NCBI RefSeq assembly: GCF_014205115.1 | Contig: NZ_JACHMW010000001.1 | Span: forward strand, 1,488,001 to 1,552,000 | Source of the DNA: Micrococcus endophyticus | GTDB lineage: Bacteria; Actinomycetota; Actinomycetes; Actinomycetales; Micrococcaceae | Reading direction: 5' to 3' | DNA: 64,000 nt | Shown here: piece after piece, positions 26,782 to 36,033 of the stretch | How positions within the stretch are numbered: the first letter of the stretch is position 1 | Layout of the letters: every line of letters begins with the position of its first letter | Notes under the pieces: generated by a model | What the model saw: only the letters and a program-made list of their open reading frames with translations | What the model was told of the DNA's origin: nothing | Database searches by the model: none | Position numbers and translations under genes: made by a program

Positions 26782-27879
26782 ATGAGCGAGACCACCGCGT
26801 TGCGCATCGGCACCGGTCTCGATGCCGTGACGGTCAGCGGCCTCACAGGAGACGAGCGCGCGGAGGTCATCGAGTCCTGGGCCCGGTGTGGCGTGGAGGC
26901 CGTGGAGCCGCCCACCGACGCGGATGCGCACCGCGACGCCGACACCGCGCGTCCGTGGCTCCAGTGGCACGAGGACCTGGTGTTCCTGGCGACCTCACGG
27001 ACGATCGAGTCCGCCCGCGGCACCCACCTGCTGTTCCATGCCGCCTGCCTCGCCGCACCGGACACCGGCGCGGCGATCGTCCTGGTGGCCGCGTCCGGCA
27101 CGGGCAAGACGACGGCCACCCGCCGGCTCGGCCCCCACTTTGCCTATCTCACCGACGAGACGGCGATCATCGACCCGGACAGCCTGGCCGTCACGCCCTA
27201 CCCCAAGCCGCTGTCCGTGCTGGAGGCCCGGGGGGTGCGGCCCAAGACCCAACGGGGCCCGGACGACCTGGGCCTCGGCCCGACCCTCCCCGCCGCCCGG
27301 CTGGCCCGGATCGCCGTGCTGGACCGTGTGCGCGATCCGGCAGGCCCGGTGCTGCCGCGGGCGGAGGCCATGGAACTCGTGGCCGCGCTCAAGGAGCTCG
27401 TCCCCCAAACATCCTCCCTCTCCCGACTCCCCCGAGGCCTCGTGACGCTCTGCCGCGTCCTCGACGCGGCCGGCGGCGCTCAACGCCTCGTCTACGCCGA
27501 GGCGGAGGACCTGCGGGACGTCGTCGCGGACCTGCTGGCGGCCCCGCCCACGCCCGTCACCCCCGCCTGGGAGGCGCTCACCGACGAGGAGCTGCGGGCC
27601 TCCGCCGGTGCAGCCGGCCCGGGCGCGGGGGCCCGCTGCGCCGTCGACGACGGCATCCTGACCGACCAAGGCCACCTGGTCCTGCTCGCCGCGGACCGCC
27701 TGGTCATGCTCGAGGGTCTGGGCCCGGCCGTCTGGCTCCTGCTGGACGAGCCCCGGACGGCCGCCGACGTGGTGGCCCATCTCCGCGCCGAAGGAGCCGT
27801 GCCCGAGGACGCCGAGGCCCGGGTGGCCGCCGCCCTGGCCGCACTGGCCGAGCACGGGCTCGTCGACGTCATGCTCTGA
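26782..27879 (+). CDS. HPr kinase-like P-loop domain fused to a PqqD-like domain
   Basis: About 365 residues. The middle holds a P-loop AASGTGKTT (103-111) then LTDETAII, as in HprK/serine-kinase-like domains. The C-terminal 75 residues (GILTDQGHLVLLAADRLVML, then AVWLLLDEPRTAADVV) look like a PqqD/RiPP-recognition domain. Such proteins usually act in peptide modification, yet no radical SAM, cyclase or obvious precursor lies nearby. ATG 26782 has GGAGGA seven bases upstream; ATG 26752, with AAGGAAAGG, is an alternative. It diverges from the operon. Confidence 0.75.
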   Translation: MSETTALRIGTGLDAVTVSGLTGDERAEVIESWARCGVEAVEPPTDADAHRDADTARPWLQWHEDLVFLATSRTIESARGTHLLFHAACLAAPDTGAAIVLVAASGTGKTTATRRLGPHFAYLTDETAIIDPDSLAVTPYPKPLSVLEARGVRPKTQRGPDDLGLGPTLPAARLARIAVLDRVRDPAGPVLPRAEAMELVAALKELVPQTSSLSRLPRGLVTLCRVLDAAGGAQRLVYAEAEDLRDVVADLLAAPPTPVTPAWEALTDEELRASAGAAGPGAGARCAVDDGILTDQGHLVLLAADRLVMLEGLGPAVWLLLDEPRTAADVVAHLRAEGAVPEDAEARVAAALAALAEHGLVDVML

Positions 27880-27978
27880 CCCGGGCCTCCCCACAGCCGC
27901 TCCGACGACGCTCCCGTACTACGCGTTCCGCGGGATGTCGCTGGATAAGGGCGTGTACAGATCCCCGGGCAACCCGTC

Positions 27979-28836
27979 TTACCCTCTCCGCTCCGTGGAC
28001 AACTCTCGATGAAGTCCACGCAGCCCATCTTCAAGGAGGTCCTGGACCGCGACGATCTTCGAGTCGTCTGGCGTCAAAGCACGCTCGAGGGCGTCGTCTA
28101 CGGTGGCGGTTTCCAGGTCCACGAACCGGTCGCCAGGATCCAGACCAATGGCGGTGTGATGGTCGCGGAACTTGTGATCGGATCCCAGGAGAATCGGCGT
28201 GGGGAGCCCCCATACTGCTGGGACACCGTAGGCGTCCGCAACGATCAGGCCGTGCAGGGACGACGTGATGATCGCCGTGCAGGCACCGATTTGGCGGCAC
28301 ACTGTGTGGGGCGAACGGCGAACGTCGATGACCTCGATCCGGTTGTCGGCGCGCAAGCACTCGACCCACTCGCTGCCCCGATGGGATAGGTGCGGAATCA
28401 AACCGATGTGCGGGACGCGGGCTGATCTGCCGAACACCCGTGGAGCAAGCAGACCCAGGTCACCCAGAGGAGTGTCGGGTGGGGCCCCCGCACCGACACG
28501 CGTCAGCTCCCCCCGCACGGCAGTGAAACGCGCGTCGCGGAGAGGCCTCTCCAATGTCTCCAACGAGCCTGAGCCGAGCACATACCCGTTGAAGCTCGAA
28601 TCCTGCCAGCCAAGAACTGACCCAACGCCGACGGCTCGAACGGGTTTCCTGCCGGGACGACGGGGAAGAATCCCGTAGGCCGGAAGAATCCATTGAGTCA
28701 GGCGATCTCCGAAGTTCGGGTGGAGGTCAAACCAAGAGGTTTCCAACCACTGTCCGTGCCCCCTTAACCGTACGGCTTCAGCCGCCACATGGGCGTCATC
28801 GACGAGCCTCGCCAACCTCTGGCGCGGTTTCGTCAT
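27979..28836 (-). CDS. Polysaccharide pyruvyltransferase family protein
   Basis: About 285 residues of the PF04230 type. WFDLHPNFGDRLTQWILPAYG is the N-terminal NxGD-type block. IGLIPHLSHRGSEWV precedes a C-terminal ITSSLHGLIVADAYGVPAV, the family's SxHG motif. Members transfer pyruvate from PEP onto sugars as a ketal. ATG 28836 is used because a TATAGT -10 box sits at 28859-28864; a GTG at 28860 falls inside that box. It is convergent with the HprK-PqqD gene. A+T richness by eye suggests transfer. Confidence 0.78.
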   Translation of the reverse strand: MTKPRQRLARLVDDAHVAAEAVRLRGHGQWLETSWFDLHPNFGDRLTQWILPAYGILPRRPGRKPVRAVGVGSVLGWQDSSFNGYVLGSGSLETLERPLRDARFTAVRGELTRVGAGAPPDTPLGDLGLLAPRVFGRSARVPHIGLIPHLSHRGSEWVECLRADNRIEVIDVRRSPHTVCRQIGACTAIITSSLHGLIVADAYGVPAVWGLPTPILLGSDHKFRDHHTAIGLDPGDRFVDLETATVDDALERALTPDDSKIVAVQDLLEDGLRGLHRELSTERRG

Positions 28837-28858
28837 GCCCCTCAACCGATGAAGACCC

Positions 28859-28864
28859 ACTATA
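28859..28864 (-). promoter_or_regulatory. -10 box for the pyruvyltransferase-like gene
   Basis: TATAGT on the minus strand, 22 bases before ATG 28836, five of six matches to TATAAT. Confidence 0.4.
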
Positions 28865-28901
28865 TCGGCGCCCTTTCGCTGGATTTCGCCCCCTGCGGGC
28901 G

Positions 28902-29654
28902 TCATTGGCCGCCCCAGTTGCTCGGGGGCCAGATGGTCACGAACACCTCGCCCACCACGTCCTCCCGGGCGACGAAGCGGGCGCAGCCCTCCGCCTGCTC
29001 CGCGGGGAGGCCGCGGCATCCGATCACGGAGTCGGCGGAGTTGGAGCGGTGGTCGCCCAGCACGAGCATCGAGTCCTCCGGCACGGTCACCGGGCCGAAG
29101 CAGCGCGCGGACATGACGTCCGACTCGCAGTCCAGCCGGCCCGGGGCGAACGGCAGGTCGTTGTGGAGGTAGGGCTCCTCCAGAGGCTCCCCGTCCACCG
29201 TCACGCGGCCCTCGGAGGTGCAGCACTCCACGGTCTGGCCCTCGGTGCCGAGGACGCGCTTGACCAGTGCCTGGTCGTGCGAGCGACCGATGCCGGTGAT
29301 GTCGCCGAAGGTGCGGACCGCGTTCTCCACGGGGCCCTCCGGCGGCAGAGGCTGCGCCCAGTCCTCGTTCGCGTTGAACACCACGACGTCCTGGTCCTCG
29401 GCCATGCCGTCGGGGTACGCGGTCCGGTTGACGAGCATCCGGTCCCCCACCTCGAGGGTCTGCTCCATGGAGCCGGAGGGGACCGAGTAGACCTTCACCC
29501 ACAGGGCCTGCACCACGGCGACGACGGCGATCGCCACCACCACGTTCAGCAGCACGGAGGCCCAGCCCGGCAGGCGGGCCCGCCGACGCTCCGGGGCGGC
29601 GACGGACCCGCCGTCGCCGTCCTCCCCGCGAACGGGCTCGACGCGCTCGGCCAT
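28902..29654 (-). CDS. lepB: Signal peptidase I
   Basis: 250 residues. One N-terminal transmembrane segment (about 32-52) precedes the catalytic SVPSGSMEQTL, with nucleophile Ser62. LVKRVLG holds the general-base Lys132. VLGDHRSNSADS is box E. It cleaves signal peptides on the outer face of the membrane. ATG 29654 is two bases after the prs stop, so it is coupled to prs. This is an unusual partner; it marks the island boundary. Confidence 0.94.
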   Translation of the reverse strand: MAERVEPVRGEDGDGGSVAAPERRRARLPGWASVLLNVVVAIAVVAVVQALWVKVYSVPSGSMEQTLEVGDRMLVNRTAYPDGMAEDQDVVVFNANEDWAQPLPPEGPVENAVRTFGDITGIGRSHDQALVKRVLGTEGQTVECCTSEGRVTVDGEPLEEPYLHNDLPFAPGRLDCESDVMSARCFGPVTVPEDSMLVLGDHRSNSADSVIGCRGLPAEQAEGCARFVAREDVVGEVFVTIWPPSNWGGQ

Positions 29655-29656
29655 GC

Positions 29657-30637
29657 TCAGGCGTCGCCGTCGAACAGGCTGGTGACCGAGCCATCCTCGA
29701 AGACCTCGCGGATCGCGCGGGCGATCAGAGGGGCGATCGAGAGCACCGTGAGGGTCTCGAAGCGCTTCTCCTCCAGGATGGGCAGGGTGTTGGTCACCAC
29801 GACCTCACGGGCACCGCACTCGCCGAGACGCTGGGCGGCCGGCTCCGAGAACACCGCGTGCGTGGCGGCGATGATGACGTCCTTCGCGCCGGCCTCCTTG
29901 AGGATGCTCACGGCGCCGGCGATCGTGCCGCCCGTGTCGATCATGTCGTCGATCAGCACGCAGACGCGGCCCTCGACGTCCCCGACCACGGTCTTGGACT
30001 CGGCCTTGTTCGGGACGGTGAGGTCCCGGCTCTTGTGCACGAAGCCCAGCGGCACGCCGCCGAGGCGGTCCGCCCACTGCTCCGCCACGCGCACGCGGCC
30101 GGTGTCCGGGGACACCACGGTGACCTCCTCGCCCTCCACCCGGGTGCGGATGTAGTCCGCGAGCAGCGGGATGGCGAACAGGTGGTCCACCGGGCCGTCG
30201 AAGAAGCCCTGGATCTGCGCGGTGTGCAGGTCCACGCTCATCACACGGGAGGCGCCGGCGGTCTTGTAGAGGTCCGCCACCAGGCGGGCCGAGATCGGCT
30301 CGCGGCCGCGGCCCTTCTTGTCCTGGCGGGCGTACGGGTAGAACGGGGAGACCACGGTGATGCGGCGGGCGGAGGCGCGCTTCATGGAGTCCACCATGAT
30401 CAACTGCTCCATGAGGTGGTTGTTCAGCGGCGCCGGGTGGGACTGGATGATGAAGACGTCCTTGCCGCGCACCGACTCGCCCGAGCGCACGTAGATCTCG
30501 CCGTTGGCGAAGTCGTACGCGCTCATGGGCAGCAGCTCCGTGCCCAGCTCCTCGGCGATCTCCTGCGCGAGCTCCGGGTGGGCCCGGCCCGTGGCCAGCA
30601 CCAGTCGCTTGTCCTCGCTGCGGCTCAGCTCCGTCAT
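29657..30637 (-). CDS. prs: Ribose-phosphate pyrophosphokinase
   Basis: 326 residues making PRPP from ribose-5-phosphate and ATP. VSPFYPYARQDKKGRGREPI is the catalytic flexible loop region. SVDLHTAQIQGFFD and the PRPP-binding CVLIDDMIDTGGTI are intact. AGAGGAC upstream supports ATG 30637. A TAGGAT box 100 bases upstream could drive prs-lepB. In related actinobacteria prs lies between glmU and rplY; glmU is still next door here. Confidence 0.97.
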   Translation of the reverse strand: MTELSRSEDKRLVLATGRAHPELAQEIAEELGTELLPMSAYDFANGEIYVRSGESVRGKDVFIIQSHPAPLNNHLMEQLIMVDSMKRASARRITVVSPFYPYARQDKKGRGREPISARLVADLYKTAGASRVMSVDLHTAQIQGFFDGPVDHLFAIPLLADYIRTRVEGEEVTVVSPDTGRVRVAEQWADRLGGVPLGFVHKSRDLTVPNKAESKTVVGDVEGRVCVLIDDMIDTGGTIAGAVSILKEAGAKDVIIAATHAVFSEPAAQRLGECGAREVVVTNTLPILEEKRFETLTVLSIAPLIARAIREVFEDGSVTSLFDGDA

Positions 30638-30736
30638 GACGTCCTCTTCATCCTCGGTGGTCTCACGGTCCGTGCCCGGCTCCGGCTGGCGGCCGGCCTC
30701 CGGCGGGCCGCCTCGCGGAGCCCGGTCTTCACACCC

Positions 30737-30742
30737 ATCCTA
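30737..30742 (-). promoter_or_regulatory. Possible -10 box for prs-lepB
   Basis: TAGGAT on the minus strand in the 117-base glmU-prs gap, about 100 bases before the prs start. Confidence 0.35.
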
Positions 30743-30754
30743 GGGCGCGCGGGG

Positions 30755-32248
30755 TCAGCCCTGCGGGGCGTCTACCTGGGCGTCGGCGGCCTGGGCCGCC
30801 TGCGCCGACGAGGTGCCGGGCCGCTTGGCCGGCACCCAGCCCTCGATGGTGCGCTGGCTCACGGCGTTCAGCGCCAGGGCACCGGCGGGGACGTCCTCGC
30901 GGACCACGGCGCCGGCGCCGGTGTAGGCGCCGTCGCCCACGGTCACCGGGGCGGTGAACACCGTGTTGGAGCCGGTGCGCACGTGTGCCCCGATCACCGT
31001 GCGGTGCTTCTTCTCGCCGTCGTAGTTGGCGGTGATGTTGCCGCAGCCGATGTTGGTGTACTCGCCGATCTCCGCGTCCCCGGCGTAGCCGAGGTGGGAG
31101 AGCTTGGCGCCGCGGCCGATGGTGACCTTCTTGGTCTCGTAGAACGCCCCGATCTTGCCCTCCTCGCCGAGCACGGTGCCCGGGCGCAGGTAGGTGAAGG
31201 GGCCCACGACGGCGTCCGCGCCGATCACGGCCTCGGTGGCGTCCGTGCGCTTCACCACGGCGCGCTCGCCGACGCGGGTGTCCGTGAGCGTGGTGTCCGG
31301 GCCGACGACGGCGCCGGTGGCCACCTGCGTGGCGCCGTGCAGCTGGGTGCCGGGCTTGAGGGTGACGTCCGAGGCCAGGGTGACGGTGACGTCCACCCAG
31401 GTGGAGGCGGGGTCGACGACCGTCACGCCCTCCTTCATCCAGTGGCGCAGGACGCGGTCGTTGAGGCGGCGGCCGAGGTCGGAGAGCTGGCGGCGGTCGT
31501 TGGCGCCCTCCACCTCCCACACGTCGTCCGTGCCCACGGAGGCCACGCGGCCGCCCTCGGCGCGGGCCATGCCCAGCACGTCCGTGAGGTACTTCTCGCC
31601 CTGCACGTTGTCCGTGGAGATCGCCGGCAGGGTGCGGCGCAGCAGGGCGGCGTCGAAGGCGTAGATGCCGGAGTTGACCTCGCGGATCTCCACGAAGGAG
31701 GAGTCCCCGGTGGACTCGGCGTGGGCCAGGGCGTCCTTGTGCTCCATGATGCGCTCCACGAGGCCCTCGCCGTCGCGGACGATGCGGCCGTAGCCGGTGG
31801 CGTCCTCGAGGGCGGCGGTGAGGACGGTGACGGCGTTGCCGTCCGCCTCGTGGGCGGCCACCAGGCGCTCGAGGGTCTCGGGGGTGAGCAGCGGGACGTC
31901 GCCGTAGGTGACCACCACGGTGCCCTCGAGGTCCTCGGGCAGGGCGGCCAGGCCCAGCTCCACCGCGCGGCCGGTGCCGGGCACCTCGTCCTGGTCCGCG
32001 ATCGCCAGGGAGGCGATGCCCAGGCCCTCGGCCACGGACTCGATGTGCTCCGCCACGCGGTCCCGCTCGTGGCGGACCACGGCCACCAGGTGCTCCGGCG
32101 CCAGCGAGTGGGCGGCCGCGAGGGCGTGGCCCACGAGGGAGCGCCCGCCGATGGGGTGCATGATCTTCGGCGTCGTCGACTTCATGCGCGTGCCCTGGCC
32201 CGCGGCCAGCACGATCACGGCGGAGGGACGGACGGACGACTGCGGCAT
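30755..32248 (-). CDS. glmU: Bifunctional UDP-GlcNAc pyrophosphorylase/glucosamine-1-phosphate acetyltransferase
   Basis: 497 residues. The N-terminal uridylyltransferase has VIVLAAGQGTRMKS. The C-terminal left-handed beta helix has GPFTYLRPGTVLGEEGKIGA, ETKKVTIGRGAKLSHLGYAG and NYDGEKKHRT, the acetyl-CoA site. It makes UDP-GlcNAc for peptidoglycan and the surface glycan. AGGAG eight bases upstream fixes ATG 32248. Confidence 0.97.
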   Translation of the reverse strand: MPQSSVRPSAVIVLAAGQGTRMKSTTPKIMHPIGGRSLVGHALAAAHSLAPEHLVAVVRHERDRVAEHIESVAEGLGIASLAIADQDEVPGTGRAVELGLAALPEDLEGTVVVTYGDVPLLTPETLERLVAAHEADGNAVTVLTAALEDATGYGRIVRDGEGLVERIMEHKDALAHAESTGDSSFVEIREVNSGIYAFDAALLRRTLPAISTDNVQGEKYLTDVLGMARAEGGRVASVGTDDVWEVEGANDRRQLSDLGRRLNDRVLRHWMKEGVTVVDPASTWVDVTVTLASDVTLKPGTQLHGATQVATGAVVGPDTTLTDTRVGERAVVKRTDATEAVIGADAVVGPFTYLRPGTVLGEEGKIGAFYETKKVTIGRGAKLSHLGYAGDAEIGEYTNIGCGNITANYDGEKKHRTVIGAHVRTGSNTVFTAPVTVGDGAYTGAGAVVREDVPAGALALNAVSQRTIEGWVPAKRPGTSSAQAAQAADAQVDAPQG

Positions 32249-32300
32249 GGCGGGGACTCCTGCACCTGGGGGACGGGGTTCGAGGGGTGGGGACGGGGCG

Positions 32301-32375
32301 TGGTTCCGCCCCTAGGATTCGAACCTAGACTGCACGGCTCCAAAGGCCGGCGTGCTGCCATTACACCAGGGCGGA
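32301..32375 (-). tRNA. tRNA-Gln (anticodon TTG)
   Basis: The minus strand folds as a cloverleaf. The acceptor TCCGCCC/GGGCGGA is perfect. The D-stem is GTGT/GCAC. The anticodon loop CTTTGGA reads TTG. The T-arm TCTAG-GTTCGAAT-CCTAG is intact. A discriminator A and an encoded CCA end the gene at 32301. The outermost anticodon-stem pair is a mismatch. Confidence 0.92.
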
Positions 32376-32441
32376 GCGCCGGGCCCGAAGGGGGCGGCGA
32401 CGACGGCCCATTCTTCCACACGGCCCGCGGCGGGCCCGGGG

Positions 32442-33935
32442 TCAGTAGGCGCCGTCGGCGGCCGTCACGGCCTTGACGGTGCGGCCGAGGATCACGAGGT
32501 CGCCGAGGATGGACCAGTTCTCCACGTAGTAGAGGTCCAGGCGGACGGCCTCCTCCCAGGAGAGGTCCGAGCGGCCGGAGACCTGCCACAGCCCGGTGAT
32601 GCCCGGCTGGACGAGGAAGCGGCGGTGCACGTGCTGCTCGTAGGCCTCGACCTCGTGCGGCAGGTGCGGACGCGGGCCCACGAGGGACATGTCCCCCCGC
32701 AGCACGTTCACGAGCTGGGGCAGCTCGTCGATGCTGGTGCGGCGGATGAATTTGCCGACCTTCGTGATGCGCGGGTCGTCCTTCATCTTGAACAGCACGT
32801 CCGCGTCCCCGCCGTCCGAGACCAGCCGCTGCTTGATCTCCTCCGCGTTCACCACCATGGAGCGGAACTTCAGCATGGTGAAGGGCTTGCCACCGAGGCC
32901 GATGCGCTCCTGCCGGAACAGCACCGGGCCGTGGTCTGTGGCCTTGACCGCGATCGCGACGGCGATCAACAGCGGCGAGATGGCGATCAGACCCAGACCC
33001 GACGCGATGACGTCGAACGCCCGCTTGGCGAACGCCTTGCCCTCGGAGAGACGGGGGGTGGAGAGGTGGATGAGCGGCAGGCCGGCCAGCGGCTGCGTGT
33101 GCAGGCGGGGCCCGGCCACGTCCACGAGGGCCGGCGCCATGATGAGGGAGATTTCGCGCTCCTGCAGCTCCCAGCCGAGCCGGCGGACGTCTGCGGGGAC
33201 GAGGGTGTGGCCGGAGGTGATGACGACGGCCTCGATGTCCCGGTGCTCCACGTGGGCCACGAGCTCCTCCACGGTGGCCACGTCCGTGGTGACGGGGATC
33301 GGCAGGAAGTCCTCCTCGCGCGCCCGGTACCCGGGCAGCGCGGCCGCGACGGGGGCGTAGCCGGCGCCGGCCTCGGAGTCGAGCGCCTGGAAGATGTGCC
33401 GGACCGCCTTCGGGCCGCCGACGAGCAGGAGCCGCCGCCGGAACCTGCCGAGGTGGCGCTGCCGCGCCACCCACCCGCGCACGAGGAACCGGCCCAGCAG
33501 GAGCAGGAGCACGCCCAGCGGCAGAGCCAGGCCCACGTAGCCGCGCGCCACTTCTAGGCCTGCCGCATAGGCGAGGATCGCGACGGTGCCGAAGAGGTAC
33601 AGGGTGCCCTGCAGGACCCGCTTGTACTCCTCGCTGCCCACTCCCAGGATCCGGATGTCCCGCGAGCCCTGGATGCTCAGCGCGAGCACCCACGCCGCGC
33701 TCAGCGCGAGGCTGATGACGCTGTAGTCGATGACTTCGGTGCCGGGGAGGGTGATGCGCCGCGGTCCGCCGAAGCGGAGCTGGGCCGAGACGAAGGTGGC
33801 GAGCAGGACTGCGACGACGTCCACGATGAAGACGAGCAGCGGAAGGCCCCGCTCCCAAGGCCGGCCCAGGAGGCGGCCGCGGGCAGTCGAGCCCGTGCGG
33901 AGCGCGGGCGACTCGTCACCGGGGCTCGAGAACAC
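32442..33935 (-). CDS. Polyprenyl-phosphate sugar-1-phosphate transferase (WbaP/exopolysaccharide initiating type)
   Basis: 497 residues. The N-terminal half has about four or five hydrophobic segments and a CoA-binding-like region (RRRLLLVGGPKAVRHI). The C-terminal catalytic domain shows KRAFDVIASGLGL, PFTMLKFRSMVVNAEE, SIDELPQLVNVLRGDMSLVG and PGITGLWQVSGRS, all hallmarks of bacterial sugar transferases. It starts glycan assembly on a lipid carrier in the membrane. GTG 33935 has GGAGGA upstream and a perfect TATAAT at 34014-34019. It is probably the first step for the island's glycan. Confidence 0.93.
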   Translation of the reverse strand: MFSSPGDESPALRTGSTARGRLLGRPWERGLPLLVFIVDVVAVLLATFVSAQLRFGGPRRITLPGTEVIDYSVISLALSAAWVLALSIQGSRDIRILGVGSEEYKRVLQGTLYLFGTVAILAYAAGLEVARGYVGLALPLGVLLLLLGRFLVRGWVARQRHLGRFRRRLLLVGGPKAVRHIFQALDSEAGAGYAPVAAALPGYRAREEDFLPIPVTTDVATVEELVAHVEHRDIEAVVITSGHTLVPADVRRLGWELQEREISLIMAPALVDVAGPRLHTQPLAGLPLIHLSTPRLSEGKAFAKRAFDVIASGLGLIAISPLLIAVAIAVKATDHGPVLFRQERIGLGGKPFTMLKFRSMVVNAEEIKQRLVSDGGDADVLFKMKDDPRITKVGKFIRRTSIDELPQLVNVLRGDMSLVGPRPHLPHEVEAYEQHVHRRFLVQPGITGLWQVSGRSDLSWEEAVRLDLYYVENWSILGDLVILGRTVKAVTAADGAY

Positions 33936-34013
33936 GCTCTGTTCCTCCGTCCTGACGCGGGGGGATGGTCCACGTCATGTGGGGTCGAGCATGTTGCTGT
34001 GCCCCAGCCCCCA

Positions 34014-34019
34014 ATTATA
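34014..34019 (-). promoter_or_regulatory. Promoter -10 box (TATAAT) for the initiating transferase
   Basis: A perfect TATAAT on the minus strand, rare in such GC-rich DNA, 79 bases before GTG 33935. A TTCACA lies 20 bases further upstream, which is long for a -35. Confidence 0.55.
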
Positions 34020-34077
34020 GGAGGGAAATTGTGAATGGCTGTGAAGGCCGCCGCACCCTCCTGTGCGAGCCCGCCGG

Positions 34078-35928
34078 TCAGTCCCCTTCGGTGAGTTCAG
34101 CGGCCTGCAGCCACTCCTCCTCCAGGACGTCCAGCTGCGCGTCGAGGTCCTTCAGGTCGGCGGAGGCCGCGGTGAGGGCGTCGAAGTCCTGCGCCTGCCC
34201 CAGCTCGGCCATCCGCGCCTCGAGGACGGACCTGCTGTCCCGGAGCCGGGTCATCTGCTTCTCGAGCCGGGCCATCTCCTTGCGGGCCAGCCGACGCTCC
34301 GCCTCGGTGGGTCCGGTGTCCTCCTCCGGCCCGCCCATGCCCGCGCATGTCCCGACGACGTCGTTGCGGCCTCGCGCCGCGCCGGCTCCCCGGGCCGGGC
34401 CGCCGGAGGCGCCCGCCGCGTCCATGGCGGCCCGCAGCTCGAGGTACTGGTCCACCCCGCCGGGCAGGCCGCGGACCTTGCCGTCCCCGAGCAGGGCGAC
34501 CTGGTGGTCGGTGACGCGCTCGAGCAGGTAGCGGTCGTGCGAGACCACCACGAGGGTCCCCGGCCACCCGTCCAGCACGTCCTCGACGGCGGCCAGGGTG
34601 TCCGTGTCCAGGTCGTTGGTCGGCTCGTCGAGCATGAGGACGTTGGGCTCGCCCACGAGCAGGCGCAGCAACTGCAGGCGCCGGCGCTCGCCGCCCGAGA
34701 GCTCGGAGACCTGAGTCCACTGCCGGGACGTGCCGAAGCCGAGCATCTCCAGCAGCTGGCCGGCGGACATCTCCTTGTCCCCCACCTGGAAGGCGGAGCC
34801 CTCCCGGGCCATCACCTCGGCGACCCGCAGGTGGGCCACCTCGTCCAGCTCCTTCACGTCCTGGGTGAGGGTCGCGGTCACCACGGTCTTGCCGCGCTTG
34901 ACGCGGCCGGAGTCCGGCTCGAGGCGCCCGTCGAGCAGGCGCAGCAGGGTGGACTTGCCGGCGCCGTTGACACCCACCACGCCGAGGCGCTCGCCCGGGG
35001 CGAGGCGGAGGGTGACGTCGTCGAGGATCCGCTTCTCCCCCAGGGACAGGCCGACGTGCTCGAGGTCCAACACGTCCTTGCCGAGGCGCGCGGTGGCGGT
35101 CTTGGCCAGGGACACGGAGTCGCGGGGCTCGGGCACGTCCGCGATGATCGCGTTGGCCGCCTCGATGCGGAACTTCGGCTTCGAGGTGCGCGCGGGGGCC
35201 CCGCGGCGCAGCCACGCCAGCTCCTTCTTCATGAGCTGCTGGCGCTTCTGCTCCACCACGGCCGCCTGCCGGGCGCGCTCGGCGCGGGCGAGGATCCAGG
35301 CCGCGTAGCCGCCGTCGAAGGGGTCCACGGTGGCGTCGTGGACCTCCCAGGTGCGGGTGCAGACCTCGTCCAGGAACCAGCGGTCGTGGGTGACCACCAC
35401 GAGGCCGCCGTCCGTGGGCCGCCAGCGGTCCTTCAGATGCCGGGCCAGCCAGGCGACGCCCTCCACGTCCAGGTGGTTGGTGGGCTCGTCCAGGAACAGG
35501 ACGTCGTCGTCCCCGGCGAGCAGGCGGGCCAGGGCGACGCGGCGCCGCTGGCCGCCGGAGAGCCCCTCCACCGTCTGCTCGAGGTCCAGGCCGTCCAGCA
35601 GGCCGCCGAGCACGTCCCGGACCTTGGGGTCGGAGGCCCACACGTGGTCCTCGACGTCCCCCACCACGGCCTGGCGCACGGTGTGCGTCGGGTCGAGCCG
35701 GTCCTGCTGGTCGAGCACGCCGACGCGGACGCCGCCGCGGCGGGTGACCCGCCCGGTGTCCGGCTCCTGGAGCCCGGCGAGGATCCGCATGAGGGTGGAC
35801 TTGCCGTCGCCGTTGCGGCCGACCAGGCCGATCCGGTCCCCCTCGTCCACGCCGAGGGACAGCCCCTCCAGGACGGTGCGGGTGCCGAAGGCGATGCCGA
35901 TGTTCTCGGCGCCGAGCAGGTGGGCCAT
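34078..35928 (-). CDS. ABC-F family ATP-binding protein (Uup-like)
   Basis: 616 residues with two ATPase domains and no membrane segments. Domain 1 has Walker A GLVGRNGDGKST and signature LSGGQRRRVAL. Domain 2 has VVGVNGAGKST and LSGGERRRLQL. A basic/acidic linker joins them. A C-terminal coiled coil (about 545-610, LARKEMARLEKQMTRLRDS) is like that of Uup. ABC-F proteins act on the ribosome; whether this one is housekeeping or gives antibiotic protection cannot be told. GGAAGG lies about 10 bases before ATG 35928. Confidence 0.9.
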   Translation of the reverse strand: MAHLLGAENIGIAFGTRTVLEGLSLGVDEGDRIGLVGRNGDGKSTLMRILAGLQEPDTGRVTRRGGVRVGVLDQQDRLDPTHTVRQAVVGDVEDHVWASDPKVRDVLGGLLDGLDLEQTVEGLSGGQRRRVALARLLAGDDDVLFLDEPTNHLDVEGVAWLARHLKDRWRPTDGGLVVVTHDRWFLDEVCTRTWEVHDATVDPFDGGYAAWILARAERARQAAVVEQKRQQLMKKELAWLRRGAPARTSKPKFRIEAANAIIADVPEPRDSVSLAKTATARLGKDVLDLEHVGLSLGEKRILDDVTLRLAPGERLGVVGVNGAGKSTLLRLLDGRLEPDSGRVKRGKTVVTATLTQDVKELDEVAHLRVAEVMAREGSAFQVGDKEMSAGQLLEMLGFGTSRQWTQVSELSGGERRRLQLLRLLVGEPNVLMLDEPTNDLDTDTLAAVEDVLDGWPGTLVVVSHDRYLLERVTDHQVALLGDGKVRGLPGGVDQYLELRAAMDAAGASGGPARGAGAARGRNDVVGTCAGMGGPEEDTGPTEAERRLARKEMARLEKQMTRLRDSRSVLEARMAELGQAQDFDALTAASADLKDLDAQLDVLEEEWLQAAELTEGD

Positions 35929-36033
35929 GGGGCGGGGTGTCCTTCCGGGACGGGGGCTGACGGACGGGGGGCTGACGGTCGGGGTGGCGGGGAGAGGGGG
36001 TGCGGGCGGGCCGCCGACGGGGGCGGCCGGGCC

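Noticed and set aside
32301-32375. tRNA-Gln as attachment site of an integrated element
   Set aside because: No integrase gene and no repeat of the tRNA 3' end is visible in the window; the island begins about 3.5 kb away beyond prs and lepB.
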